Shown: positions 24,720-38,300 of the stretch, one piece after another
How the letters are laid out: each line of letters opens with the position of its first letter
Position numbering within the stretch: position 1 is the first letter of the stretch
DNA from: Pegea sp. RAD2-039
Taxonomy: Eukaryota; Chordata; Thaliacea; Salpida; Salpidae
NCBI GenBank assembly: GCA_034620365.1
Contig: JAQGEQ010000071.1
Coordinates: 5,208,001-5,272,000, forward strand
Length of the DNA stretch: 64,000 nucleotides
Direction: 5' to 3'
Notes under the pieces: model-generated
Seen by the model: only the letters and a program-made list of their open reading frames with translations
Database searches by the model: none
What the model was told of the DNA's origin: nothing
Position numbers and translations under genes: made by a program

Positions 24720-25950
24720 CTCAAACAACGCAAAGTATCTTATAAATAATGTTAAAACGGAATAATCGCGACTACAGTCCTCAAACAAGTTACTGCCGAC
24801 GTCTACTATCACTTAAACCACACAATTTTGTTTTGTAAATGTCATTGTAATCTTAAAAGATGAAATTAGATGTGCTCTGACATTTAATTCGATTTGAATA
24901 AAGTTGTAAGATGTAAGCAACTTTTCGTTATCTTGTAATAAAGTTATATTTTATAAATATGATTTTTACCAAAAAAAAATTTCTTCAGTAATCACCAAAA
25001 AAAATCTTTACAAATATAAAGTTTATGAGTTTCATTCACTTATAAAATCTGTATCTTGTCAATTTTATAAACTAGAGGTTAAACTCAGTTAAGAACCTCT
25101 GAAAGCTCTTTTAGTTCCAAGCATGGCAATAAATAATACAAGCAAAAGTTGCCACTCATTTTACGTAATCTAAACGGAAATTGTGAACAATCACAGTACA
25201 GTAGACCTAAGCTGGTATAAAAATGAAATTACACTTAAAACAAGTAATATGACAAATCCATAATCTTTTGTAATAACTCTTTAATGGAGCCTTAACATTT
25301 TAAAAATTATAAGAGCGATGGTCTTAGAAATGCACTGGTATATTTTGACAATATTATTATTGGATGCAACTCATTAAATGTCTTACAATTTTATTCTAAA
25401 GACTTTGAGAAGCTTTCCCGAGCTTAAAATTTTCGGTTGTAGATTAAATGTAAAAATAGATTTTTGACTGCAAGCTTTTGTCTGAGCGTAGACGAAAATC
25501 GCTTCATTTCTAGCTAATGTAGCTTTAGTTGGTCTGTAATTGTTACTAAAACTTTTAAAGTAAAGAACACTTTTAAATCTAGATCAATAAGTTGATCTAC
25601 ATTTGTCTAACCAGAGTTAGCATCAGATAAAAACTCTTCAAATTTAACAAACAATCAAATAATAGAACAATCATTCATAGCAAGATGTAACTAGTCTGAG
25701 ATGCTGACTTTTAAATGTAAAAGCGTTTCTTGAAAACAAGTTTTTGTGCATTTTTAAACCGTAGTCTAGAAACATTTAATATTAAAAATCTATCTATTTG
25801 CTTTTAATTAAAAGATTTAAAAGTTCAAATATATTTAAGGAGTAGAAAACATAACTAACAATTGAAAACAAACTACATCAAAGACGTTTACGCTAATAGT
25901 AATATTAATCCCTGCTTCGGCCGAGAACAGTTATGCTAGATGTGACATCA
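24720..25950. other. Intergenic, no gene seen
   Basis: AT-rich spacer upstream of the TEP gene; nothing recognised beyond the promoter candidate listed separately. Confidence 0.5.
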
Positions 25951-25953
25951 GTG

Positions 25954-25960
25954 TATAAAA
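25954..25960 (+). promoter_or_regulatory. TATA box candidate for the TEP-like gene
   Basis: TATAAAA lies about 340 bases before the signal-peptide exon. A 5' leader intron is likely at 26166-26280 (donor gtaagt, acceptor tttcacag). Transcription start near 25985 is inferred from the usual spacing. Confidence 0.45.
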
Positions 25961-26302
25961 CGGTAATATTTGTACTGACTTAAATTCTATCAAGCAATTT
26001 TGCTTTAAATTGAAGTCATAATTGCAGCAGTTGTATTTTCTCTACTTATACAACAGCATAAATACACAAAAAAAAAAAGATTTGAAAATTGCCTCAAGCT
26101 ATTTGAAAATGCTAAAATTTCTCCTAGAGAAGAAAGAAAAAGGTTGCTAGTGATAAAAAGATGCAGTAAGTCTTAAATTAGTCTTTGCATCGTTTTGCAG
26201 GTAATATTTCAATTTCATTTTGAAACATTGAGGTGGTAAAATCTAGTTCTTTTCTTGCTTAATGATTTATGCTTTCACAGGTCTTCAAATCAAAGTAGTA
26301 AA

Positions 26303-29300
26303 ATGATGAAACAAATTCAAATAGTTTCGTTAATATCTTTAATACTTTTGATAGCTATACAAAATGGTTCTACTGCTTCGATATCAAAAAAGTTTGGTTT
26401 TATTTTTGGTTAATTAAAATAATGAATTGTAAATTGTCTATTGCTTTAAAGGTTTTTATAATAAATTTAAATAACATAATTAAAATTTCACTTATTTACC
26501 TATAAATTAATTTAAACATTTTATTTCAAAGGAACTACAATATCTCGGCAAATGAAAATATCCTTGATTCTAATGCAAGTTTTACTATGTTCAATTTTAT
26601 GAATGAAAGCATTTTTATAACTTACAATCTAACTAAAAATGATGAAGTTGTCGATGAAGGATTTGGAGTTCTGTTTAAAGGTTTCCTTTTTAACTTTTAA
26701 CATACTTTGTATGAAAAAAAAAACTTTGAAGTAAAAAAATTACTTGTTGTTTAGAAAATAAAACTTTGAAATATGTTTATTGACCAAAAATTGAATTGTT
26801 TACATTTTTAAAAGATCTAAAAAGTAAATTAGACAATTTTTAAGATTATAAGTAGTCTTAAATTACCAATGCAGTTAGTTTTTGTAAATGAAACAAATAA
26901 ATACATTTTTAGTAAAGTCATTAAGTTCTGTTTACAACATAGCAAACTAATTTTATTAATGGTTTTTAGTTTTTCGAGTTTCAATTGAATTTTAAAACAA
27001 ATTTAAAAGATTTGAGAAATTCTTTACTTTTATAATAATTTTAACATCTTCAAAATATTAAGTCACATTTAAAACTTTTTTATTTGAAGGTAAAATTAGT
27101 CAAGAATGGAATATGTGCAAGGTACACGATGGTTTAACCAATGAAAGATTACTTCACTAACTGTTAATTTAAACTCTTTGATTTTTAGATATATAGAAGC
27201 GTTGATAATGATCAATCATACAATCTTGAGGTTAAAGGATATGACATCAAGACACGAAAAGAGTTATTTTCAGAAAATCTTTACCTTGATTTCAAATTAA
27301 GGTGAGTTTTTACATACCAGCAACCAATAACAGTTGAAGTAATGCCACTAATCTACCAGTGAAATGGTAACGATACCAAAAAAGCTGTTGTTGGACCAGC
27401 AACTCACTATAACCATAGACGGCTTCTTCAATCAGTCAGCTGAATATCAAATAACATTTTTTGACGGAACTAATCAGTATAAACGCAATGGAAGCTTACC
27501 ACAAGGTAAGTCTCTCGGATTTTTCTGTTCTAAAACTGAATTGCCTTTTCTAAGGTCGAACTACACAAGTGAACGTGACCAAGGTAAGTGGCAACGCCCT
27601 TAAACGCGCGTCAATTCGATTGTAGCTTTCCGATTTTGTTGTAGGTACTTAGCTACGACTCATCTAAATTTGTGCTTGATGTTAACGTCATCAGCGCTAA
27701 TGACGAATTGAGTTGGATTCAAAATGATTTTGAAATAGTGAATCAGTAAGAGAAGTTTCTCTTTGAAGAAACAATAGTTTAAAATGTTGAAATGTTATAC
27801 AGAGATTACGACTTCAAGATAACTCGTAATCTGAAAAGTGGAAGCGATGTAGTGTTCGAATTTTCCAGTTATATTAATCGCTCAGTTTTTATTGAGTATT
27901 CTTTCATATCACTTGACGACAAAATCACATTGGTTGATACATTCGTATTAGAAGCAGGTTAAAAGCTTTAGAGTAACCTTTATTTTGACGCAAACATAAA
28001 AAATTACTTTCAGATGAAGTCAAAAGTTTTAAAATCTTCCAAGTAAGTTATTCTGTTTATCAAATTTCTATGGGTTCATAAACAAAGTTTTCTTTGTAGA
28101 TTCCCTACAATTATACCGGTTCTACGAATTTTACTTTCCAGTTAAAAGGTTATGACTTGGAAAGTATTTCTATGAAATTGATGTTTATGGAAACCGTTAA
28201 AGATTTCACTTTTGATCAACTGTAAGTTTGATTCGAGTTATTTTTTCATGAAATCAACTAATATTTACTTTTAGTGACTATAAAATTGAAGTTTCTAATG
28301 CTGAGAAATCAGATCAAATAATGATGTACAACAATATGAACAACACAATGAAATTTGTTTCTTTCTTTTTCTCTGATAACTTTAAAGCTTATGGAATGGA
28401 AGAGAGGTTTTTGTTACCAGGTACCCGCTTAGATATTGAATAAAAACTAGTAAACTGTTACATACTTAAAATAATTGATTGAACAATTTTTAAGGGGGCT
28501 TATCTAAAACAAGCTTAAAGTTAAGTTTAAAGCGATTTAAAAACTAGAACAATCTAGAATTTTAGTTGTAATGTTTGTGGTTTTAATCTACAGGTGAACA
28601 ACAAAACTTTGCTGTCACAACAGTAAGTTTTAAGCATTTTCTTTGCAAATAACTCACTGAAATATATTACTTTGAATGAAATTATTTCTATTAGATTCCA
28701 AAACGATATGAAAGTTCGGAAAGTTTTCAACTGTCGGTTGCAGGATACAGTAATGACACAAACCAGTTAATCTTCTCAAAAACCTTTGAAAATTTCTCTG
28801 TTTACCAAACGTAAACTTTCTCAGACTAATTTGCAAATCAAGTTCAAAGCTTGAAACTATTGCAGAGATTATGATATTAAGATATCAAAAGAAATAGAAC
28901 CAGGAAAGATGATCAATTTATCTGTTAGAAATAACAACACCAATATTTCGTTTACCACTTTTAAATTCTCTCTATACCTTGATGACAATTTAGTATCCAA
29001 TGGCAGCTTTTCACTGTTTCCAGGTAATCTAAATACTTAAGTCATTACATAGACTCTTATTTCATAAATTTTCTTTTGTTTAGGAGCAATTTCTGAGAGC
29101 TCTATATTCGAAGTGAGGATTGTTTGATATAATCTTTGTGATTTTTAAACTTAACTGGTTTTATTCTTAAAGGTTCCAGAAAATTTTGATTTGTTGTCGC
29201 GATTTACTTTCATTATTTCCGGATTTCATTCTACAACTGGTAAAGAAATTTTCAATGAAGTTGTCACCAACTTTGAATATCAAAAGTATTTAAAACTTTT

Positions 29301-32300
29301 TATACAATTTTGACAACTCTGTCATAACATCAGAAATATAGATATTGTATCATATTTAGTAAAATTGAAACTTTTATTTTGTTTCATATCATTCTTCTTT
29401 TCTATTTTATCTAATTTATTAATTCAAACTATTCAGACCGAAGTTGGATTTCTCTATTTCTAAGGCTATTTACCCGGGAGAATCTATTTCTTTTGAGGCA
29501 GTTAGTAATATAGCCATATTTGCCAATTATACTTTTACGTCAAATGATGGCAGGTTGTCTTTCTCAGGCAAACTTCTTATGAGCCCAGGTAAGAAGCTTT
29601 ATCTTAGGTTAAGCTGATGATTCATATCACATTTCACATTTAATTACATTTAATTTTTTTTGTAGGAGATAGAGTTGAAAAATTTATTGGAGAGGTAAAG
29701 ATAAATGTAACAAAATTACTAAAAGCAGAAACACAACTTTTTACAGTTACCACGACTATATTCAGGATCCAAAATTTTTACTTTTATTTTTGATGGATAT
29801 GATTATGTGGCAAATAAAAAAGTCTTCAGTGAATATCATAATGACTTCAACTTCTTTGATGCCGAGTAATTTTAATAAAATTTAACAGTTTTTTAATTCA
29901 ATCGATAAAGCAAGTTTTTAATTCGAAGCAGTTGTTTCACTGGCTTCATATTTTGAGTGATAACATAACTTCAAAATCATCATTTTAAATTAAAAAATAT
30001 ACTTAAAGGTTTTTGATTAATAATCAACCAATGAGTGAACTTCAAGTTCTTTTATTTATCATCTTAGCTTCACAGACTTCTCAAGCCAATCTTATTTTGG
30101 TCATATTAGTTATAAATCTCCAACTAATTTCAAAACTTACGAACTCACATCTCTAACTTTTCATTCAGAAAATATTCATCTTTATTTTTTACTTCTTTTT
30201 TGTTACAATATCTTATAAAACAACTTATTAAATGAAATTTATTCAAAATCTCTTTTCAACATTTTATACGATTTTATTTCAAAATAAAACAAATTGTAAA
30301 AATAATTTCTAAACTTTGTAGATCAACAAAATGTGAAATTTCGAGGATAATATATCCAAATAAAGAGATTTCTTTCACAATCGAAAACTTGATAAAAGAT
30401 GAAAGTCTTCTGCTTAACTACACTTTCATATCTGATGACAACAGTCTTAGCTTCAGACGTAGCAACCTATCTATAGATGCAGGTAAATTTTTGTCATTTT
30501 CATCAACAATTCAAATCTTTCACGTCTTCTTTCATCTTTAGGATCAACAAAAACCATCGAAATTGGCAAAGTATTTCACAATCTTCAACTTTATCATTTT
30601 CTACTCATCATACTTTCATCAGATCTTGCGTTCTTACAAAGGATCTCGCAACTTCCGCCTGGAATACGATATCTACAACTCAAACTCTAAGGAATTTATC
30701 TCCACCAAGATTAAAAATGGTATCTTCTTAGAAATGGGGTAAAGATTAACTCTTCTTTTCTTTCCCTCTTCTCTTTACTTTCTTCCCTCAGGACATACTC
30801 AATCTTTATCCCGAAGATAATCCGACCAGGATTCGATATCACTTTTTCGGTTTCTACTACTAGAGGATCAGTTATGATGATACTTTTATATGATTTTTAT
30901 TCAGAAGATTTTGAATTTAGCATGATGGGTGATGCAGTTATTAATCAAGGTGAGAGTCTTCATCAAATCTTCTAATTCCTTTTCATGATCTTTATCTCTT
31001 TACTCTTTGTAAAAAGCTTTCACGAAATCTTAATTTAATTCTGAATGTTTACGTAAAATTAAACTGAAACATAAACAAATGTTGCTATGGTTACAGACGA
31101 AACGCGATTCTTCGTCATTGGCCAGGTCAGTTTCTCTTCACTTGCAGCAGAGGATCAATAATATTTGCCATCAGGTTCCTAGGGATTACACTGGATCAAC
31201 TAATTTCCACTTCAATATTACCGCTTTTGATGATCTGTCATCTGATGTCGTGTTCTACAACGAAACCAGTGATTTTGTTTACGATAAAAAATCAGTTTCT
31301 ATTCTAATTGAAACTGACCAGTCAGTGTACCACCCGCAACAGACAAGTAGGCTTTTGTTTACTTCCAACAAAACATCTTTCATCTTTTTTCTCGTATCAT
31401 AGTCAAGTTCAGAGCTCTCTGTTTGAGTCCTGATCTTCTGCCGGTAACTGGAGATGTGCAGTATTCATTCATTGACCCACAAGGCAACTCCTTTAACAAA
31501 CTTTCAACTAAGGCTTTTCTAACTTATGGAGTGATCTCTGATGAAATGCCTTTACACAAATACTCTCAAGAAGGAGAGTGGACTATACAAGTCCGATACG
31601 AGGTGCGAGTGTCTTTTCCTAACATTCATTTGATGTGATGTTACGTTTAGGGTTACTCAGAAGAGTTGAAAGTGAATGTGACGTCAGAAAAAGCAGATAA
31701 ATTTTCAGTGGATGTCTTTGCAGCAGAATACTTCTATAACAAGATGAAAGGATTTAATTTGAAGATCAATGCAAGGTAAAGATCATCAATTTCGCTGAAG
31801 TAGATCTTATTAGATGCTTGTTGATCAGATATCCATCTGGTGAAGCTGTAAGAGGAAGAGCAAGACTCATGGCGGAGATTAGAAGTTCTAATAGACGATT
31901 GAATCAAAAGATGTTTAAGCCTAAAATATTCAGACAAACTTTCGAAGTAATTAAATCTTATTACTGAAAAAATGTCTTCATCGAATCGTTCTTCAAAAAG
32001 ATCTTCTTTAAATAAGCTGATCTAAAGATTAAATTGATCTTTTGTAGAACTTTAACGGCGATCAGCAATTCTTCTTAAGCAAACAAACCATCAAATCTCT
32101 TGGATGGAAATCTTGGACTGATGTAACTCTACTTTTATCTGTGTCTGTCACAGAACAAGGAAGTGACGTCACATATAGCGACGAAACAACGGTGCAATTG
32201 AAACGAAGTAACATCAAACTTGATGTAGTTTACCGATCAGATGTGGTGAAACGTGGAATGAAGTACTCTGCTTTTGTAAGTAATACTTCCCACTAAATGA

Positions 32301-35300
32301 CGTCATCAGTAGTCTTAGTGACCAGTACGATTTCGCGGTTGGTGTAACTTTAAAAATGTTGCCTTAGATTAAAGTCTCTGAACAAGATGGAAAGCCTTTA
32401 ATGGAAGAAGATCGAAGAATGAATGATCTTATCGTTGATGTAGAATATAGGTTGAAGAATTACTGATAAAAATCGATCTCAGTTTGAAATGAAATTTTAA
32501 TTATTAGATATCCAGTTCAGGGTTTCTTTAAAGCTCTTATCTCTAATCCAAACTGGGCAAAACTTTTGGTTTATACGCCTCCGAAGACACAACGTTATGT
32601 GCTTAAGATTCCTTTGAATGGAGAAATTGATTTTACAATGGTGGTTGATGATAGCGAGTTTGAATATGTTAGTTTCAGAGTAAGTAGAATTAGAAAATTT
32701 GATTAATCAATTTGAAATTTTTCAAAAATATTTACTACTGAAAAGTTCGTTTACAATTTTTCAAATAATAATTTCATAAAAATAAAAGAAAAAACTTTAA
32801 GCTATGTACACCAATAAAATGCAATTGGTTTATTGAATTTGTAGTGCTTCACAAACACAACTGCTCAATTGTATGGTTTATCTGAAACCTCTCAATGGGT
32901 TGCTACACCTTTCAAATCACCTTCAAACTCATATGTTCAAGTTACAACAGATAATCAGAGATATCAACTTGGTGATAGAATTAATGTTGATGTAAATTTC
33001 AGTGAAAATGTGAAATATTTCAGAGTAATGGTAAGTTTATTCTCTCAACATCTCACTATTTTGTAATCTTTAATCTTTTGTAGCTTATGTCTCGAGGCAT
33101 GATCGTTTCAGATAAATCTTACAGCTACGAAAAAGCTGAAAAGAGTTTTCAATTGAAAATTGATACTAATTATCATATGTCCCCAATTCTACGGATTGTT
33201 GTTTCCAATGTTCGAGAAGACGGAGAGATCGTTGCAGACTATACTCAAATTATTTTGGTGGAAAATCTAATTAATAAGGTAAGAATCAAACAAAAGAAAA
33301 GTTACATCAACCAATCAGAACTTAAACATTCTATCAACTTCTTTTTTTCTATAATGTCATCAGGTCGACATGGAAACCTTTCAAAATAATTTTGGATTTG
33401 ATGAAAAGTCCAGCATCAAAATAGAAACAGAATTTCCGATTTCTTTTATTGGAATCAGTGCTTCAAATGAAGATCAATCTTCTTACAACAAAATTACAAA
33501 ACAAAGAGTAAGTTTCGTGCTATTTTGAAGATTAGCTTCCGCATACTGATCTAAACAGCAAATTCCGCCGGTTAATTGCTGCAGCCAGTGAAAAGCAGTA
33601 ACTGCTTGGGGCTAATCATGGTTTCCGTCTTCATGTCTAACTCAGAAGAAATATTGAAAACTTCATAATAAACTTTTGGTTAATTTTTTCCCCGAACTTT
33701 TTTGTAGGTGGTTGAAGATTTGAAGAAGTATTCACCCACAGATCAAGACCTCGACAATGAAAAGTGGTGGACTTGGACAAGGTCCATGGCTTCTAATGCT
33801 GCTTCTACAAGATCAGTTTTTGATCAATCTAATCTCAATGTTCTGACCGATGAAACAGTGTTTGCTTCGAAACAAGGTACTCACCACTTATCACTTCTCA
33901 CGTGATTACAATCGACCAATCACAGACCGAATAAAATACCGACGACCAAAAACAAAGAAACTTGAGAAAACTCAAAAGTTTTCTTCAACTAACTTCCCTA
34001 ATTCATGGATTTGGAATCAGACTAAAACGTAAACATCACTTACTTGCATCTTCACCTTACAACTAAATGTCTTGTAGAGATCAGAAGATCAACTTCTTTA
34101 ACCAAACAACTCCGAATCTAACAGGACTCTACTCCATCAACGCCTTTGTTCTTTCCAACAACGGATTGAGTCTTTCTGAAGATAAGCAAGTAAGTGGCAA
34201 CATCTTCATCTACGATCTTCATCTTCTGATCTAGATCAAGATCTTTGAATACTTTTATCTTAACTTGGATCTTCCCTACACAGCTATCAGGGGCGAAATA
34301 GTGGTTGTCAAGGCAACCATCCATAACTATTACAAAGAAGATCTTCCGGTAAGATCATCTCTTACATCTTTCACATCGCTAAGATCTTCTTCAGGTCAAT
34401 CTCTACCTTGCTCAATCGGACCAATACGAACCAGTGGTACTAGGTGATGTCACTTACAGTGGTCCAGTTAGATGGGTGACCGCGTCTTCTGGCAAGACAG
34501 TGATTGCTACTTTTCCAATCAATATGACGCGACTTGGTGACGTCACCATTCGCTTAGTGACGCGATCCAACAAAGGAAGTCGAACATTTGCTCGCAACAT
34601 CTTCGTTGAGGTCAGTTACAACTGATCGCGATGTGATGACGTCACATCCGCCATTGCAGCCGGAAGGACTTCGATACTGCTACAGCACCTCGAAAATCTT
34701 CACCAACAACTGGAACTCTTCATCCTCAGACACCAACTTCACAATCCGTTTCCCTGACAACACAGTTGAAGGATCGCGTCATGCGCGCGTCTTCTTATCC
34801 GGTGAGTGGAATGAGGACTACTAGAAATGTACAGCTAACCTCTTTGTGTGTCAGGACACCTTATGACCAATACCATCGAGCATATGGAAAAGTTGCTTGA
34901 TTTACCACGTCTAGAAGCGACTATGAATATGATGGACTTTGTGACCGCAACTATGGTCCAGAGACTGTCCCAAGCAGACGAACAGATGTCTGAAAGAGCC
35001 GTCAAGTTGATGGAAGTCAGCTTCCTAAACCAAAAGAAGTTGGAATCTCTTCCCGATGCGTGACGTCATCAAATAATCTTCTCGTTGTAGCTTCAGGAAC
35101 TTTGATGGATCTTACAGCTTCTTCGGGAGCAATAAAAGAGCGGGAAGTAGTTGGCTCACTGCTTTGGTGTGTCGAAGCTTCGCGATAAACAATTTGGGAG
35201 AAGATTTGATGAAATCAGGATTCGATTATCTGATGAGTCAACAAGATTCTAACGGATCGTTTAAAGAGCTGTCGGATGTTGTTCATCCTTCTATGGAGGT

Positions 35301-38300
35301 GATGACGTCATCATAGATGTGTCGCGCTTACTTCATTATTTTTATTTCAATTTCCAGAATACTCCTAACAACAAAACGCGTCTCACTTCCCTCGTTGTCA
35401 TAGCAATGAGTGAATCAAAGATAGGGATGAAGATTAAAGAAGTGAGTCAGTTGGTTGTTGATGTTGACTTCTTCATTTGCATATTTATATGTTCCCCAGA
35501 GGCTCAATAGACCTTTAGAATCTGCTTTAGAGTATTTGGAGTCACAGATCGAACAGATTAAAGATGATCAATACTCGTTGTCATTAGTTACCTACGCTTT
35601 CGCTACTGCTAGCAAGGCCAAGCTTGCTGAAAAAACTTTGAATTATTTCGAACAATTCGCCCAATTTGATAACAAAAGTGAAAATGAGGGTCGAGATCTG
35701 GATGATGAAGATGAAGAGTTGATGTTTTGGAGTGTAGATGATCAACAAAATTCACAATTTCGCAACAAATCTATTTATCCAGTAGCTAACAGCAGAAGTG
35801 TAGAGATGTCATCTTATGCTCTAATGATTTACACTCAAATGAATTTGAAAGAAAAAGCAAGAAGAGTAATGAATTGGTTGATAAAGCATCGGAATTCAAA
35901 CGGGGGCTTTTCAGAACCTTATGTGAGTGTCACTGATGGTTACTAGAAACTATATTTCTGAACGAAACTTCTTGTAGAGTACTGCTCTAGGGATTCAAGC
36001 TCTTTCAATGTATATAGAATACATTGGTATGAATATGTATCAGTATTATGATCCAATGAAAGTAGAAATGTCTCACTCAAAAGATGCTCAGTACAAAACT
36101 CAACAATTCTTCTATCAAAATAATATTTTTAAACTTTTTGAGTATGAGGTAAGTGAATCTTCTTTTAATTATAAGTTAATGTTAATTACTGAATCATAGC
36201 TACCAAACAAAAACGGAGAATTGTTGATTAAAACTAGCGGTGAAGGAAGGGTTGTTGCTCAAATAAACGTTTGTTATAACTTAAACAAATCGATTTATAA
36301 AGAACAAACGTTTAACTGCTCAAAACAAATCTCAAAAGTTGATATGAGAAACGTAAATGTGGAATATTGTTGCAGGTATATGATTGCATCAACTGTAAAA
36401 CAGATTATTTCAAATACGTCATCTTTTTAGATTAAGATCAGAAGAAGACAAAAGTGGCCTCTTTCTTTTCCAACTTCAACCATTCAGTGGTTTCGTTATC
36501 TCGCCTGAAGAGCAAGCAAGAAAAAACCGTATGGCATTAGCCATAGATTTTGACAACGGTCTTTTTAATATATACTTCTCACAGGTAATCCAACATTTTT
36601 CAAAACCAACAGGTTTACAGTCTGAACAAAAATCTCCCAAGTTTTTAAAATATATTTCAATTTTCAGATGTTTTTCTATTTTTAACATTTCTAAGCATTT
36701 TTAATTAATAAAAATGTTTAAAATGACAACATCTAATATGCTAGTACATAAACTTATGTCTTTATTTTCAAATACTTAAAATTATTGAAATATTTTCGGT
36801 TTAACTTTGTTTCTTTCATTTTCAGCTTTATTATGAAAAAAATACTTGTATGAAAGTTGTGGTGGAAAGAAACGAAAAAATTGCTGACAACAAACCAGCA
36901 TACATAATTGCACAAAATTATTTTTCTCCAGGTACTTTTAAACTCAGGCTAAAACCTCATAAAACATCACAACTAAATAAGTTAGATATTTGAAATAATT
37001 AAATGAAGACACAAGCTATAAATGAATTTTGATTTGAATTAGATTAATCAATTTTATGTTTATCATCTTAGAACAAAAGAACATCGATTTTTATCGAGCG
37101 GAGGGATTCGAAGATCTTGGAGCTTGTAGTGTCTGTGGAATGGATTGCTTTGGTTGTCCTGGTAACTTAATTTCTTTCCTAATAGTTGGTTGCTGTAATG
37201 AAATATTAAAATTAATTTTTTTTACTGACTTATTAAAAAAATCAATTTAAAAATGTGTTAAAAAATTATAAAAGTAGTTTGACTGTAAAAATCTACTTCG
37301 TGAATTTCGAAAAACTCCAAAAAGAAAGACTGAAGTTTCATAAATGATCAAATGACTTCTTAGGAGCTCGCTTGAGTGAATGGATGGAGAAAACTCCTTG
37401 CTTGTCTTGTGAACAGAAGTTTTCTACCTGGCATCGTGTTTGCATCGATCCAAGTTTAAATGTTCCAGTTCAAGCTCGCTTTTGTTTAGAACAAGAAGTC
37501 GAAGAAAAGAGAAGATGCGGCAATTCATCCGCTTTTCCAATCTGTCCAGGTTTGAAAATGATGCAATATTGTGTCTTTAATTTGCGGCAATTTTTGTTTC
37601 GACCATTTTAGACAGTCATGATGGTTTGTGGAAAGTGCTACCAACTTATATGGATCACGACTCACGTGATCAAACTCAGCTTTGCAAGCTAAGACCCTCT
37701 TACTTTGCTCCTTACTTTTCATCTAATTGGGAAACCGCCTCGAAGCAAGGAATTCCTGGTGAGTATTTAAACCTGAAAATAAACATCAATTTACAGCAAC
37801 TGGGTGCAGGAAGCGATCTACAACTACCAAATGCTTATATGGAATGTAAACTTGACTCACGACCAGCATACGAAGGCAACTTTTCACTTTCATTACTTGT
37901 CTATATTGAATCCTTCCAAATGCATGAAGAAGGTGTCATTTTTGCTTACGGAGATGAAGGCAAACCAGCGATCTTTAAGTTCTGGCATCATTCAATGTAA
38001 GTCTTCGGTTATACCTCTATGAGATATTTGATTAATTTTGTTTGGTAGGTTCGGCCAACCGATGATATTTCGAATGAGTTTCAATAATTTTATTTATACA
38101 ATTGGGCCGGTAGATGGCAGGTAAGAGCAGGATTTTGCTGAAACTTGATCTTAATTTGATCTTTATGAAGAAAATTACTTCGAAAATGGACACATGTAAT
38201 GATTACATGGAACGTTAATGAAACTCTACTTTATATCAACGGTACTTCAACTGGTTTTAGTTTCCACTTTCCAACATCTAGGAAGCAGGAAGAACCAGAA

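Noticed and set aside
28594-28622. GEQQN string resembling a thioester motif
   Set aside because: It sits in a repeat microexon, lacks the Cys, and the true thioester position is found in the TED domain at 34906.
33508-33707. GC-richer intron segment that might be a tRNA or SINE
   Set aside because: No A/B box promoter or cloverleaf could be recognised by eye.
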